DNA of 36,791 nt, taken from positions 1 to 36,791 of the forward strand of contig JAYVZS010000039.1 of the NCBI GenBank assembly GCA_043783155.1, in the 5' to 3' direction. Shown here one piece after another: positions 1-7,754 of this stretch. Under the pieces are notes generated by a model. That model was given only the letters and a program-made list of their open reading frames with translations. It searched no databases and had not been told where the DNA came from. The stretch comes from JAPLDA01 sp043783155. Its GTDB lineage: Bacteria > Bacteroidota > Bacteroidia > AKYH767-A > 2013-40CM-41-45. Position numbers and translations under genes: made by a program. The first letter of the stretch is position 1. Every line of letters begins with the position of its first letter.

Positions 1-1066
1 GGTAAAAAACAGAGATCGGAATGGAAGCAACACCATATTCTTTTGTCAGTCGTTTCGCAAACTCCGTGTCTTTTTCTTTTGTGATGGCGCTATAATCGAG
101 CAGTTGAAAATAGGAACCGGATGCAGGCTTAAATTTAAACCTTGATCCTTTTATCAGTTGAATAAAGTAATCACGTTTCTCCTGGTAAAAAGTTGGAAGC
201 TTATTGTACTTTTCTTTTTGCTTCATGTAATCTGTAAGCGCATACTGAATGGGAGTGTTCGCGCAAAAGACCATGAACTGATGCACCTTTCGGAATTCAG
301 TTGAAAGATTAGCCGGTGCCAGGCAATATCCCATTTTCCATCCGGTAGTGTGATATGTTTTTCCAAATGAAAAAATAACGAAGCTTCGTTCTGCAAGTTT
401 TGGATAACGGCAAACGCTTTCATGTTTTTGTCCGTCGAAGATAATATGTTCATATACTTCATCACTTAAAATAATAATTCCGGTGCCGGATGTAATTTTC
501 TCAAGCAGCTTCATGTCATTCGCCGTCATCACGGAGCCTGTAGGGTTTTGTGGAGTGTTGATCATGATCATTTTGGTCCGGCTGTTTACCACTTTCTTTA
601 CTGCATCCCAATCGATCTGATAGTCCGGCGCTTTCAGCTGAACAAATACCGGCACACCGCCATTCAGTTCGATTGCCGGAACATAACTGTCGTATGCCGG
701 TTCCATCACAATCACTTCATCACCTTCACGAATCACAGCGGCGATCGCTGTGTAGATTGCCTGCGTACCTCCGCTCGTAATGGTGATTTCTGTTTCCGGG
801 CTATATTTAATTCTATACAGGTCTTCCATTTTTTCACTGATCACTTCACGCAGGGGAAGAATTCCCTGCATGGGTGCATATTGATTCATTCCCTTTTTCA
901 TATAGTGGTTGACAAGAGAAATCAATTCTTCCGACGTCTCAAAATTCGGAAAGCCCTGCGACAGGTTGATGGCCTTGTGTTCATTCGCAAGCGCCGACAT
1001 GATGGTGAAAATGGTTGTACCTGCTTGCGGAAGTTTTGAAATAATGTTCTCAGGAAAGGTTGGCAT
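1..1066 (-). CDS. PLP-dependent class I/II aminotransferase, 3' end cut by window edge
   Basis: Read from ATG at 1066 leftwards, 355 codons are open to the window edge, so the C-terminus is missing. The fold-type I aminotransferase signatures are in order: NQYAPMQG near residue 61, substrate-site Y125, NPTG at 174-177, SDEVYEH at 201-207 and the Schiff-base lysine K236 in SFGKTYHTTGWKMGY. These match the kynurenine/methionine aminotransferase subgroup (YbdL-like), which transfers the amino group of methionine or aromatic amino acids to a 2-oxo acid in the cytosol. Methionine aminotransferase is the likeliest name, but substrate is inferred from resemblance only. The gene follows the thioesterase in the same direction, with an intrinsic terminator between them, so it probably has its own promoter. 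Confident on family, less so on substrate. Confidence 0.9.
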   Translation of the reverse strand, partial: MPTFPENIISKLPQAGTTIFTIMSALANEHKAINLSQGFPNFETSEELISLVNHYMKKGMNQYAPMQGILPLREVISEKMEDLYRIKYSPETEITITSGGTQAIYTAIAAVIREGDEVIVMEPAYDSYVPAIELNGGVPVFVQLKAPDYQIDWDAVKKVVNSRTKMIMINTPQNPTGSVMTANDMKLLEKITSGTGIIILSDEVYEHIIFDGQKHESVCRYPKLAERSFVIFSFGKTYHTTGWKMGYCLAPANLSTEFRKVHQFMVFCANTPIQYALTDYMKQKEKYNKLPTFYQEKRDYFIQLIKGSRFKFKPASGSYFQLLDYSAITKEKDTEFAKRLTKEYGVASIPISVFY

Positions 1067-1093
1067 GATCAGGTTTATAGAATGATTGGGTAA

Positions 1094-1132
1094 AAATAAA
1101 AAAATCCAGCCGGCATTTCTGCCAAATGGATT
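1094..1132 (-). terminator. intrinsic terminator after the thioesterase gene
   Basis: On the minus strand AATCCA (1127-1132) pairs with TGGATT (1103-1108); inside it GGCA and TGCC form a second stem with a GAAA loop, and a T-rich run TTTTTTTATTTTT follows. It lies between the thioesterase stop and the aminotransferase start, so it ends thioesterase transcription. Confidence 0.7.
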
Positions 1133-1170
1133 CCAGGTTTTATTACTGAAGTTTTCTCAACGATACAGAA

Positions 1171-1707
1171 TCAGTTTTTATCTTTAAAGAAAAGCGCCTT
1201 CAACTCCGACGCATCTTCCGGTTTCATTTTGCCGGCAAGGATAAGTGAAAGTTGTTTTCTTCTTAACGCTTCAACAAAACGTTTTTTCTCTTCATCTGTT
1301 TCAGGAATTAATTGCGGAACATTAATCGGATTTCCCAATTGATCAACGGCTACAAAAGTATAAATGGCCTCGTTGCATTTTTTCTTTTCACCCGTTTGAT
1401 TGTTTTCTACCCACACATCGATAAAAACTTCCATAGAAGAAGTGAAGGCACGTGAAATTTTCGCATGCATGGTGACGATCTCTCCAAGTTTAATCGGTTG
1501 ATTAAAGGATACGTTGTTAACTGAAGCCGTTACTACTACTCTTCCGCAGTGGCGGTGCGCGGCGATTGCAGAAGCAACATCCATCCAATGTAGCAATCTT
1601 CCACCCATCAGGTTGCCAAGTGTATTCGTATCATTCGGCAAGACAATTTCAGTAAGAACAGCTAAAGAATCCTTGGGCGTTTTTGGTTTGAGAGACCTGT
1701 TGTGCAA
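1171..1707 (-). CDS. acyl-CoA thioesterase, hotdog fold (YciA/BACH-like)
   Basis: A 178-residue single hotdog-domain protein predicted to hydrolyse acyl-CoA to free acid and CoA in the cytosol. Visible family features are PNDTNTLGNLMGGRLLHWMD (about residues 24-43), carrying the N/D and G-G-R-L segment of the active-site helix, followed by the strand VVVTASVNNVSFNQPIKLGEIV and the CNEAIYTFVAVD strand. Family members usually run 150-180 residues, so it looks complete. The start is unusual: the only in-frame initiator close to the conserved TPKDS motif is TTG at 1705-1707, since a TAA lies six codons upstream and there is no ATG between. It is transcribed in the same direction as kup upstream, 73 bases away, but no functional link is evident. 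Chain-length preference cannot be read from sequence. Confidence 0.88.
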   Translation of the reverse strand: MHNRSLKPKTPKDSLAVLTEIVLPNDTNTLGNLMGGRLLHWMDVASAIAAHRHCGRVVVTASVNNVSFNQPIKLGEIVTMHAKISRAFTSSMEVFIDVWVENNQTGEKKKCNEAIYTFVAVDQLGNPINVPQLIPETDEEKKRFVEALRRKQLSLILAGKMKPEDASELKALFFKDKN

Positions 1708-1780
1708 TTTGTAAATTGTTTGTTAGTGAATGGGGTCAGCAGTCGACGGTAACCGTGTGCTATCAATGGTTTCCAAAGGA

Positions 1781-3718
1781 CTACTTTATCCTCTTCAGGT
1801 TAATTTCTTTCACAGAATTCACCACCATCGGAACTTTTTCGATTGTGACAGAACTGGTATCAAGACCAAAGGCTCTTTCTTCTGACAATGAAACGCCTTT
1901 GAAGAAGAAATAAATATCCATGATAATTTTTTCATAGAAAGGAAGTTCGTTGTCGTATGAAAGAAATTTTTCCATCACCACAAAACGAAAATCACCGATC
2001 ATATTTTTTCTTCCGAGAGATTCGTAACGTGACGTAATGTCAACTTCGAAGTTGCGTACAAGATCTTCTACTACTTTTCGGAACATCAGGTTAATTCGCG
2101 GCTCTACCCGGAAACCCAATCGGAAATCTATCCGGATGATGTTACTCTTGATCAGTTCTGTTACCTTATATTCCATCGTATACGGTTCATCAAGAACATC
2201 TACGTGAACAAACCAGTACATGTCGGCTCGCTTCGGCTGCTTCTGTAAAATGGAATAAATAACTTTCGCTTCAATTTCGTCGCGCATGTTCGCGCTCGTG
2301 AGGTACACAAGATGGGTCGCGTATTTCGGAATGGAAAAATCGTGGCTCAGGTCGCGAAGGAGATTCAGGTAATCTTTCAACTTTACAAATTCAACAAAAC
2401 GATTCCTGATTTTTCTCGCCTGGTACCATGCCCACATTAAAAAGACAAGTCCGCTTGCAATCAGCAGTGTCAGCCAGCCTCCGTGTGGGAACTTATTCAG
2501 GTTGGCAATAAGAAATGAAATTTCAACCGTTACAAATATCAGCAGTGTAAGGGCGATGAAAATAATTTTTGTTCGTCGCAAATAAAGATAATACGAAAGA
2601 AGTGTTGTTGTGCTTAACATGGTAATGATGATGGCAAGTCCATAAGCGGCTTCCATTCCCGACGACTCCCTGAAAAAAAGTACGATGCCGATACAACCCA
2701 CCAGCAACAGCCAGTTGACAGAGGGCACATACAATTGACCACGCAAATCCGTCGGGTATACAACACGCACCTTTGGCCAAAAGTTCAAACGGATCGCTTC
2801 GTTAATTAAAGTGAACGAACCGCTGATGAGGGCCTGGCTGGCGACAACAGCGGCCGCAGTTGCAATTGTAATTCCCGGAATCCAAAACCAATGAGGCATC
2901 ATCGCATAAAATGGATTTTGTGCTTCCAGTAAAGTTCCTTCTCTTGCGAGTAGCCATGCGCCCTGTCCGAAATAATTTAATACCAATGTAGTTTTGACAA
3001 AGCCCCAGGTGATGCGAATATTTTTTTTTCCGCAATGCCCAAGATCACTGTAGAGTGCCTCTGCTCCAGTTGTGCAAAGAAATACTGCCCCTAACAGCCA
3101 GAAGCCGCCGGGATATTGTGTAATGAGATGAATCGCATAGTATGGATTCAACGCTTTAATAATTTCAGGAGTGATAAGGATCTCTGAAAAACCAAGAATA
3201 CCAATCATTGAAAACCAGACAAGCATAACAGGACCAAAAAATTTTCCAACAAATTTGGTTCCGAATTGCTGAATGATAAAAAGAGCGGTAATAATTGCAA
3301 TGACAATTGGAACCGTTGGAATGTTTTCGTTAAACACACGCAACCCTTCAATAGCAGACGAAACAGAGATTGGTGGTGTAATGATTCCATCGGCAAGTAA
3401 TGCGCTGCCTCCTATCACCGCAGGCCAAATCAGCCATTTCAGTTTGGTTCGCCGAACTAAAGCGTACAGTGAAAAAATTCCGCCCTCACCTTTGTTATCG
3501 GCACGCAAAGTAAGAATGATGTACTTGAAAGTTGTTTGAATTGTAAGCGTCCAGAAGATACAGGAAACACCACCAAGAACAACCTCCCTGTTGATAGGAT
3601 ATTTTCCAACTACGGCTTTTAAAACATAAAGCGGTGACGTTCCAATGTCACCGTATATGATGCCAAGTGTTACCAGCAGACCAGCCGCTGTAACTGTGTT
3701 TATAGATTGTCTGTTCAA
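1781..3718 (-). CDS. kup: Kup-family potassium uptake transporter
   Basis: A 645-residue inner-membrane K+ transporter, thought to be a K+/H+ symporter. The N-terminal family signature GIIYGDIGTSPLYVLKAVVG (about residues 19-38) is intact, followed by about twelve hydrophobic segments up to residue 430 and a soluble C-terminal domain (from about LKDYLNLLRDLS) as usual for Kup. Total length is normal. The initiator is TTG at 3716-3718: a TGA stop directly precedes it, no ATG is available, and the distance to the conserved AGLLVTLG motif (11 residues) fits the family. A -7 element lies 20 bases upstream. The gene is divergent from mnmG, and a near-perfect parS palindrome lies between the two. 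Confidence 0.95.
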   Translation of the reverse strand: MNRQSINTVTAAGLLVTLGIIYGDIGTSPLYVLKAVVGKYPINREVVLGGVSCIFWTLTIQTTFKYIILTLRADNKGEGGIFSLYALVRRTKLKWLIWPAVIGGSALLADGIITPPISVSSAIEGLRVFNENIPTVPIVIAIITALFIIQQFGTKFVGKFFGPVMLVWFSMIGILGFSEILITPEIIKALNPYYAIHLITQYPGGFWLLGAVFLCTTGAEALYSDLGHCGKKNIRITWGFVKTTLVLNYFGQGAWLLAREGTLLEAQNPFYAMMPHWFWIPGITIATAAAVVASQALISGSFTLINEAIRLNFWPKVRVVYPTDLRGQLYVPSVNWLLLVGCIGIVLFFRESSGMEAAYGLAIIITMLSTTTLLSYYLYLRRTKIIFIALTLLIFVTVEISFLIANLNKFPHGGWLTLLIASGLVFLMWAWYQARKIRNRFVEFVKLKDYLNLLRDLSHDFSIPKYATHLVYLTSANMRDEIEAKVIYSILQKQPKRADMYWFVHVDVLDEPYTMEYKVTELIKSNIIRIDFRLGFRVEPRINLMFRKVVEDLVRNFEVDITSRYESLGRKNMIGDFRFVVMEKFLSYDNELPFYEKIIMDIYFFFKGVSLSEERAFGLDTSSVTIEKVPMVVNSVKEINLKRIK

Positions 3719-3738
3719 TCAAAAAGAAAATCGGTGGG

Positions 3739-3746
3739 CAAATGTA
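3739..3746 (-). promoter_or_regulatory. -7 element for kup
   Basis: TACATTTG on the minus strand fits the Bacteroidota -7 consensus TAnnTTTG and lies 20 bases before the kup TTG. No TTTG -33 element at the usual 17-23 base spacing was found, so this is half a promoter signature only. Confidence 0.45.
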
Positions 3747-3767
3747 TAAAGAAGAAATTCAATTGAC

Positions 3768-3783
3768 TGTTTTACGTGAAACA
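3768..3783. promoter_or_regulatory. parS-like site, 15 of 16 bases
   Basis: TGTTTTACGTGAAACA differs from the conserved bacterial parS palindrome TGTTTCACGTGAAACA at one base (C to T at position 6). It lies in the kup/mnmG divergent gap. With the two perfect sites after mnmG it forms a cluster of three within 2.1 kb, which argues against chance. Confidence 0.75.
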
Positions 3784-3846
3784 TTTTCTTTTACGAAAGT
3801 AATCGGGTTGATCACGCTGCGATAGGAACTCTTTGCTTCAAATCCT

Positions 3847-3854
3847 TAACTTTG
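3847..3854 (+). promoter_or_regulatory. -7 element for mnmG
   Basis: TAACTTTG matches TAnnTTTG and is followed by C, as is common in this phylum; it sits 15 bases before the chosen ATG at 3869. It also argues against an upstream TTG start at 3833, which would lie before the transcription start. No well-spaced -33 TTTG was found. Confidence 0.5.
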
Positions 3855-3868
3855 CAGCCAGAAAAATT

Positions 3869-5743
3869 ATGCAGGCAAATTACGATATCATTGTTGTTGG
3901 TGCAGGTCATGCCGGTTGCGAAGCCGCTGCAGCCGCTGCTAACCTGGGATCAAAAGTTTTATTGATCACTATGAACATGCAGACGATTGCGCAAATGTCG
4001 TGTAACCCGGCTATGGGAGGTATTGCTAAGGGACAGATAGTCAGGGAAATAGATGCCTTGGGTGGTTATTCTGGGATTGTTTCCGACCGTTCCATGATTC
4101 AATTCAGGATGTTGAATCGATCGAAAGGTCCTGCCATGTGGAGCCCGCGCACACAGAACGACAGAATGCTTTTTGCCGAAGAGTGGAGATTGATGCTTGA
4201 GCGAACTCCGAATGTTGATTTCTGGCAGGACATGGTAAGGGAACTTATCGTTGAAAGGAATAAGGTTGTAGGTGTCAGAACCAGCATGGGTATTGAGTTT
4301 CATGCAGGCGCTGTTGTACTCACGAACGGAACTTTTCTAAACGGAATAATTCACATTGGTGAAAAGCAATTTGGCGGAGGTCGTACCGGTGAAAAGGCTG
4401 CAACAGGAATAACGGAGCAATTGGTTTCACTTGGTTTTGAAAGTGGAAGGATGAAGACGGGAACGCCTCCTCGTCTTGACGGAAGAAGTCTTGATTATTC
4501 TAAGATGGAGGAGCAGTTGGGAGATGAAAATCCTGGCAAATTTTCTTTCACGGATACGCTAAGACTATCAAAACAAAGAAGTTGCCATATAACGTATACG
4601 AATGATCGGGTGCATGAAATCCTGAAGGAGGGCTTTGAGAAATCACCCATGTTTTCGGGACGAATAAAAGGAATTGGTCCTAGATATTGTCCTTCTATTG
4701 AAGATAAAATTAATCGTTTTGCAGAGAGGGAAAGGCACCAGCTTTTTGTAGAGCCGGAAGGATGGAAGACGGTTGAGGTATACCTAAACGGATTCAGCAC
4801 TTCATTGCCGGAGGATGTCCAATACAAAGCGCTTCAACTAATACCGGGTTTAGAGAATGTAAGGATGTTTCGTCCTGGCTACGCTATTGAATATGATTAT
4901 TTTCCACCTCAGCAATTACATCTTACACTGGAGACTAAGAATATTGAGAATCTGTATTTCGCGGGACAAATTAACGGAACTACTGGCTATGAAGAAGCAG
5001 CGTGTCAAGGTCTAATGGCTGGGATAAATGCATATCAGAAATTAAAGGAGAAGGATCCTTTTATTTTGAAGCGTTCGGAAGCTTACATCGGCGTATTAAT
5101 TGACGATTTAGTTACTAAGGGGACAGAGGAGCCATATAGAATGTTTACGTCCCGCGCTGAATTCAGATCGTTGCTTCGTCAGGATAATGCCGATATACGA
5201 TTAACTCCAATGGGGCATAAATTGGGATTAGCAAGTGAAAGTCGTCTGAAGCGGGTTGAAGAAAAAATTAAGGATACGGAGGAGGTTATTGCATTTTTTA
5301 GAGAATTCTCCATCCATCCTGAAAATATTAATACCAAATTGGTTGAACTTAATACAGAACCAATCAAGCAGAAACAGAAGCTGTACAATGTCTTGCTAAG
5401 ACCTCAGGTCTCTATTTTCGATTTAATTCCCAATGTTCCTGAGTTAAAAAGCAGGTTTGATAAATTATCTTACCACGATAAGGCGGAAATCGGTGAACAA
5501 GTCGAGACTAGTATAAAGTACGAAGGTTACATTCAAAAGGAGTACGACATGGTGGATAAAATGAATCGCTATGAGTATGTATTTCTAAAGAATGATTTTA
5601 ATTACAACGAATTATCTTCTTTGTCGATGGAGGCGAGACAGAAGCTTTCTAAAATAAAGCCTAGTACATTGGGACAAGCGTCAAGAATCAGTGGAGTAAC
5701 TCCATCTGACATCTCCGTTTTGATGGTTTACTTGACAAGGTAA
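3869..5743 (+). CDS. mnmG: tRNA uridine-5-carboxymethylaminomethyl modification enzyme MnmG (GidA)
   Basis: A 624-residue FAD protein that, with MnmE, installs the cmnm5 group on U34 of certain tRNAs. The N-terminus MQANYDIIVVGAGHAGCEAA holds the dinucleotide-binding GxGxxG (residues 11-16). Further family blocks are SCNPAMGGIAKGQIVREIDALGG, LTNGTFLNG, TGTPPRL, YFAGQINGTTGYEEAA (FAD) and the C-terminal GQASRISGVTPSDISVLMVYL. Length is normal for the family. ATG at 3869 is preferred over an in-frame TTG at 3833 because family proteins begin just before YDIIVVG and a -7 element lies between. Arg codons are often AGA/AGG here, unlike the mostly CGN usage of kup next door. parS sites occur before and after the gene, in line with the origin-proximal position of gidA in many bacteria. 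Confidence 0.97.
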   Translation: MQANYDIIVVGAGHAGCEAAAAAANLGSKVLLITMNMQTIAQMSCNPAMGGIAKGQIVREIDALGGYSGIVSDRSMIQFRMLNRSKGPAMWSPRTQNDRMLFAEEWRLMLERTPNVDFWQDMVRELIVERNKVVGVRTSMGIEFHAGAVVLTNGTFLNGIIHIGEKQFGGGRTGEKAATGITEQLVSLGFESGRMKTGTPPRLDGRSLDYSKMEEQLGDENPGKFSFTDTLRLSKQRSCHITYTNDRVHEILKEGFEKSPMFSGRIKGIGPRYCPSIEDKINRFAERERHQLFVEPEGWKTVEVYLNGFSTSLPEDVQYKALQLIPGLENVRMFRPGYAIEYDYFPPQQLHLTLETKNIENLYFAGQINGTTGYEEAACQGLMAGINAYQKLKEKDPFILKRSEAYIGVLIDDLVTKGTEEPYRMFTSRAEFRSLLRQDNADIRLTPMGHKLGLASESRLKRVEEKIKDTEEVIAFFREFSIHPENINTKLVELNTEPIKQKQKLYNVLLRPQVSIFDLIPNVPELKSRFDKLSYHDKAEIGEQVETSIKYEGYIQKEYDMVDKMNRYEYVFLKNDFNYNELSSLSMEARQKLSKIKPSTLGQASRISGVTPSDISVLMVYLTR

Positions 5744-5751
5744 TTTCCTTT

Positions 5752-5767
5752 TGTTTCACGTGAAACA
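5752..5767. promoter_or_regulatory. parS: parS site 1, perfect
   Basis: TGTTTCACGTGAAACA is the complete 16-base parS palindrome bound by chromosomal ParB (Spo0J); the symmetry extends one base on each side to 18 bases (5751-5768). It starts 9 bases after the mnmG stop. ParB loads here and spreads, organising the origin region for segregation and SMC loading. Neither parA nor parB is in the window. Confidence 0.92.
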
Positions 5768-5864
5768 ATCCTATTAATTTATTTAATTCTATGATCATGT
5801 TGCTTGCGATGTGACCAAGACGATCTCTTCGTGAAATGATTCATTGGATTATGTGACTCCTGAT

Positions 5865-5880
5865 TGTTTCACGTGAAACA
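5865..5880. promoter_or_regulatory. parS: parS site 2, perfect
   Basis: A second exact copy of the 16-base parS, again symmetric over 18 bases (5864-5881), 113 bases after the first copy centre to centre. The sequence between the two copies is not similar to anything else in the window, so the pair is not a simple duplication. Confidence 0.92.
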
Positions 5881-6533
5881 AATTCTCCTGGGGCATAATT
5901 CACAAAACAATTCGAAATACAATAATATTTTTCCTTGTATGTTATCCCCGATTCTCGATAGATTAAGAAAGGCCGGACTTCCTTATCAAATTTTGTATTA
6001 CTACAGCTATATAGAGAACATTGAGGGCTCACTAGAAAAGAACTCGCTATGTTTCTTTGTGTCCTCTATGTCTCCGTGGTTATTTTTATTTAGAGCAAAT
6101 TGAAATAACAAAAAAATCTATCATTGTTTAGGGCAACAGTTCGGTACAACGGTTCTGAATTAACTGGAAGTACTATAGTTGAGATAGATTATTGAGGTAA
6201 TTTTTTTTTTACCTAAAAATCGATAATCGTGGAAAATAAAATATCTCAATAGAAATATGTATCAGGAGAATATCTCTTTACTCCTTCAATAAAACATTAC
6301 TAGAATTGTAAAGGCAGATCAGGCTAGCAAGTGGCGAATGTTTCAACAGCACAATTTATCAGAAATGTATTTGTGTTCTTTGGAAAGAATTACAGCTAAG
6401 CAATCAGAGAAAGCAATAGCAAACCAGCAACAAGTCTGTCTCAACAAAAATGAAAAAATGACGGTAATTAATTGATAATCAGAGTACAATAAAAAAATGC
6501 GATTGATTAGTACGCTTCCGTTTTCAACACAGG
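5881..6533. other. gene-poor AT-rich stretch after the parS pair
   Basis: No convincing gene. It includes a dispersed-repeat fragment (6051-6088), a small hairpin AGGTAA / TTACCT around a T-run (6195-6214) and long A/T runs. A weak DnaA-box-like 9-mer TTTTCCACG is on the minus strand near 6229-6237, and TTATCCCCG at 5942-5950 is two bases off the E. coli box. No cluster of DnaA boxes was found, so an origin is possible but not shown. A 48-codon frame from the ATG at about 6338 to a stop at about 6473 has no recognisable features. Confidence 0.4.
6051..6088. repeat. dispersed repeat fragment, CTTTGTGTCC type
   Basis: A stretch reading ctttgtgtcctctatgtctc and then cgtggtta resembles the copy at 28775-28831 (CTTTGTG.. 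CTTTGTGTCC..GCGGTTA). This short-period intergenic repeat type is seen twice in the window. Confidence 0.45.
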
Positions 6534-6701
6534 TTAATCGAATTTTTCAACTTCTTTTTGCTTCGTCATATAGTTTACCCAAATGAAAAAGGCAATAAAG
6601 CCGATAACGATCAGCATCTTATTGAACCAAGGGCTTACCCAGTTCATGACTTTAAATATTGCCTGAAAACAATCTGCGATGAAGTACCAGAATCCGTCCA
6701 T
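6534..6701 (-). CDS. small single-pass membrane protein of unknown function
   Basis: A 55-residue protein beginning MDGFWYFIADCFQAIFKVMN, with a hydrophobic helix MLIVIGFIAFFIWVNYM (about residues 29-45) and a charged tail KQKEVEKFD. A longer frame reaches 6749, but the ATG at 6699-6701 is chosen because a strong promoter (6722-6750) overlaps the extra 16 codons. It is divergent from the polytopic membrane protein at 6777. It resembles short membrane proteins that accompany such a protein in Flavobacteriia (from memory, DUF6341-like), but this is not verified. Function unknown. Confidence 0.6.
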   Translation of the reverse strand: MDGFWYFIADCFQAIFKVMNWVSPWFNKMLIVIGFIAFFIWVNYMTKQKEVEKFD

Positions 6702-6721
6702 GATTATAAATTTTAGCTCCG

Positions 6722-6750
6722 CAAAAATAGAAATTCTATTCAACCGCAAA
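6722..6750 (-). promoter_or_regulatory. Bacteroidota-type promoter for the small membrane protein
   Basis: On the minus strand, TTTG (6747-6750), a 17-base spacer and TATTTTTG (6722-6729) fit the TTTG-N17-23-TAnnTTTG consensus. The ATG at 6701 follows 20 bases after the -7 element. Confidence 0.65.
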
Positions 6751-6776
6751 AAATTATTTATCTACTTTTATCACCG

Positions 6777-7754
6777 ATGATACGATTTTTAAAATCACCA
6801 CAACCGGCGACATTATTCGTTATCCCGGTAATCGTTTTTTTATTCTGGATACAAGCTTTTTTTACACATCCTTTTGTTCCAGATGAACCGGGCAGTTTGT
6901 TGTATAATTTAATTACGAGCCTCCTCAATTTATTGCCGGATTTAGTGAAAGTTCTGATAACAATTGGGCTCATTTCATTTGAAGCAATTTATCTAAACTC
7001 GATCTTTAATAAGTATGAAGTGCTGGAGAAGAACTCGTACCTGCCCGCATTCATGTATGTACTGCAGATGTCGTTTGCTTTGCCGCTGCTTCAGTTTCAT
7101 CCTGTCCTTTTGGTAAATCTTGTTCTTCTTAGGGCGCTTGATAAAATTTTTATGCTGTTTAAAAACGATTCTCCAATTTCACCTTTGTTCGACAGTTGTT
7201 TCCTTATTTCGATCGCATCATTGTTCTATTTTCCGGCGACAGTTTTTTTTGTTCTGTTCCTGATTTCTCTTGTTATACTTCGTACGTTCAACTTTCGGGA
7301 ATGGATGATTTCATTCATCGGTTTTGTTCTTCCTTATTTTTTTCTCAGTGTATATTTATTCTGGACGAATCACTTGATGGATGGATGGAAAGATCTTTTG
7401 AAAAATTTCATTCCGAAGCACCCTACATTCGGTTTTATGATGGGTAAGCCATTGATTTCACTGTTTGTCATGACCGGCTTTTTGGTTTTACTGGCGACAA
7501 GAAAATTGATACAGAATTTTTACAAGAACACAGTTCGTACACGGAGTTATCAGCAAATTCTGCTTTTGTTTTTTTTCTTTGCTGCAGCTTCATCCCTGTT
7601 TCTAAAAACGATCCCGCTTTACCAGGTTACTCTACTTACAATTCCATTGGTGGTTTTCCTCGGGTACTATTTTCTCACCGTGAAAAAAAGAATCTGGTTT
7701 TCAGAAATGCTTTTGTGGCTGATGATTGTATTAATCATCTGGAATCACATCTAG
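6777..7754 (+). CDS. polytopic membrane protein, DUF6427-like
   Basis: A 325-residue, very hydrophobic protein with about nine to ten predicted transmembrane segments, beginning with a short positively charged leader MIRFLKSPQPATL and a first helix FVIPVIVFLFWIQAFF. No catalytic motif is visible. The overall pattern (N-terminal helix, then YLNSIFNKYEVLEKNSYLPAFMYVL and many F/L-rich helices) recalls the Bacteroidota DUF6427 family, but that name is from memory. It diverges from the small membrane protein and converges exactly with ybeY: the two stop codons abut at 7754/7755. Real gene by length and membrane pattern; function unknown. Confidence 0.75.
   Translation: MIRFLKSPQPATLFVIPVIVFLFWIQAFFTHPFVPDEPGSLLYNLITSLLNLLPDLVKVLITIGLISFEAIYLNSIFNKYEVLEKNSYLPAFMYVLQMSFALPLLQFHPVLLVNLVLLRALDKIFMLFKNDSPISPLFDSCFLISIASLFYFPATVFFVLFLISLVILRTFNFREWMISFIGFVLPYFFLSVYLFWTNHLMDGWKDLLKNFIPKHPTFGFMMGKPLISLFVMTGFLVLLATRKLIQNFYKNTVRTRSYQQILLLFFFFAAASSLFLKTIPLYQVTLLTIPLVVFLGYYFLTVKKRIWFSEMLLWLMIVLIIWNHI

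Noticed and set aside
548..1039. 163-codon plus-strand open frame
   Set aside because: It lies wholly opposite the aminotransferase, which has all family motifs on the minus strand.
3833..3868. longer mnmG start at TTG 3833
   Set aside because: A -7 element lies inside the extra segment, and family proteins start at the ATG 3869.
5864..6103. 79-codon open frame beginning in parS
   Set aside because: The first codons are the parS palindrome and the last are a dispersed repeat; no coding features.
6286..6473. short plus-strand frame with an internal ATG
   Set aside because: Only 48 codons from the ATG, no motif, composition or promoter to support it.
5744..6533. oriC with DnaA-box cluster
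   Set aside because: Only weak single boxes were found, so no origin was called, only a candidate region.
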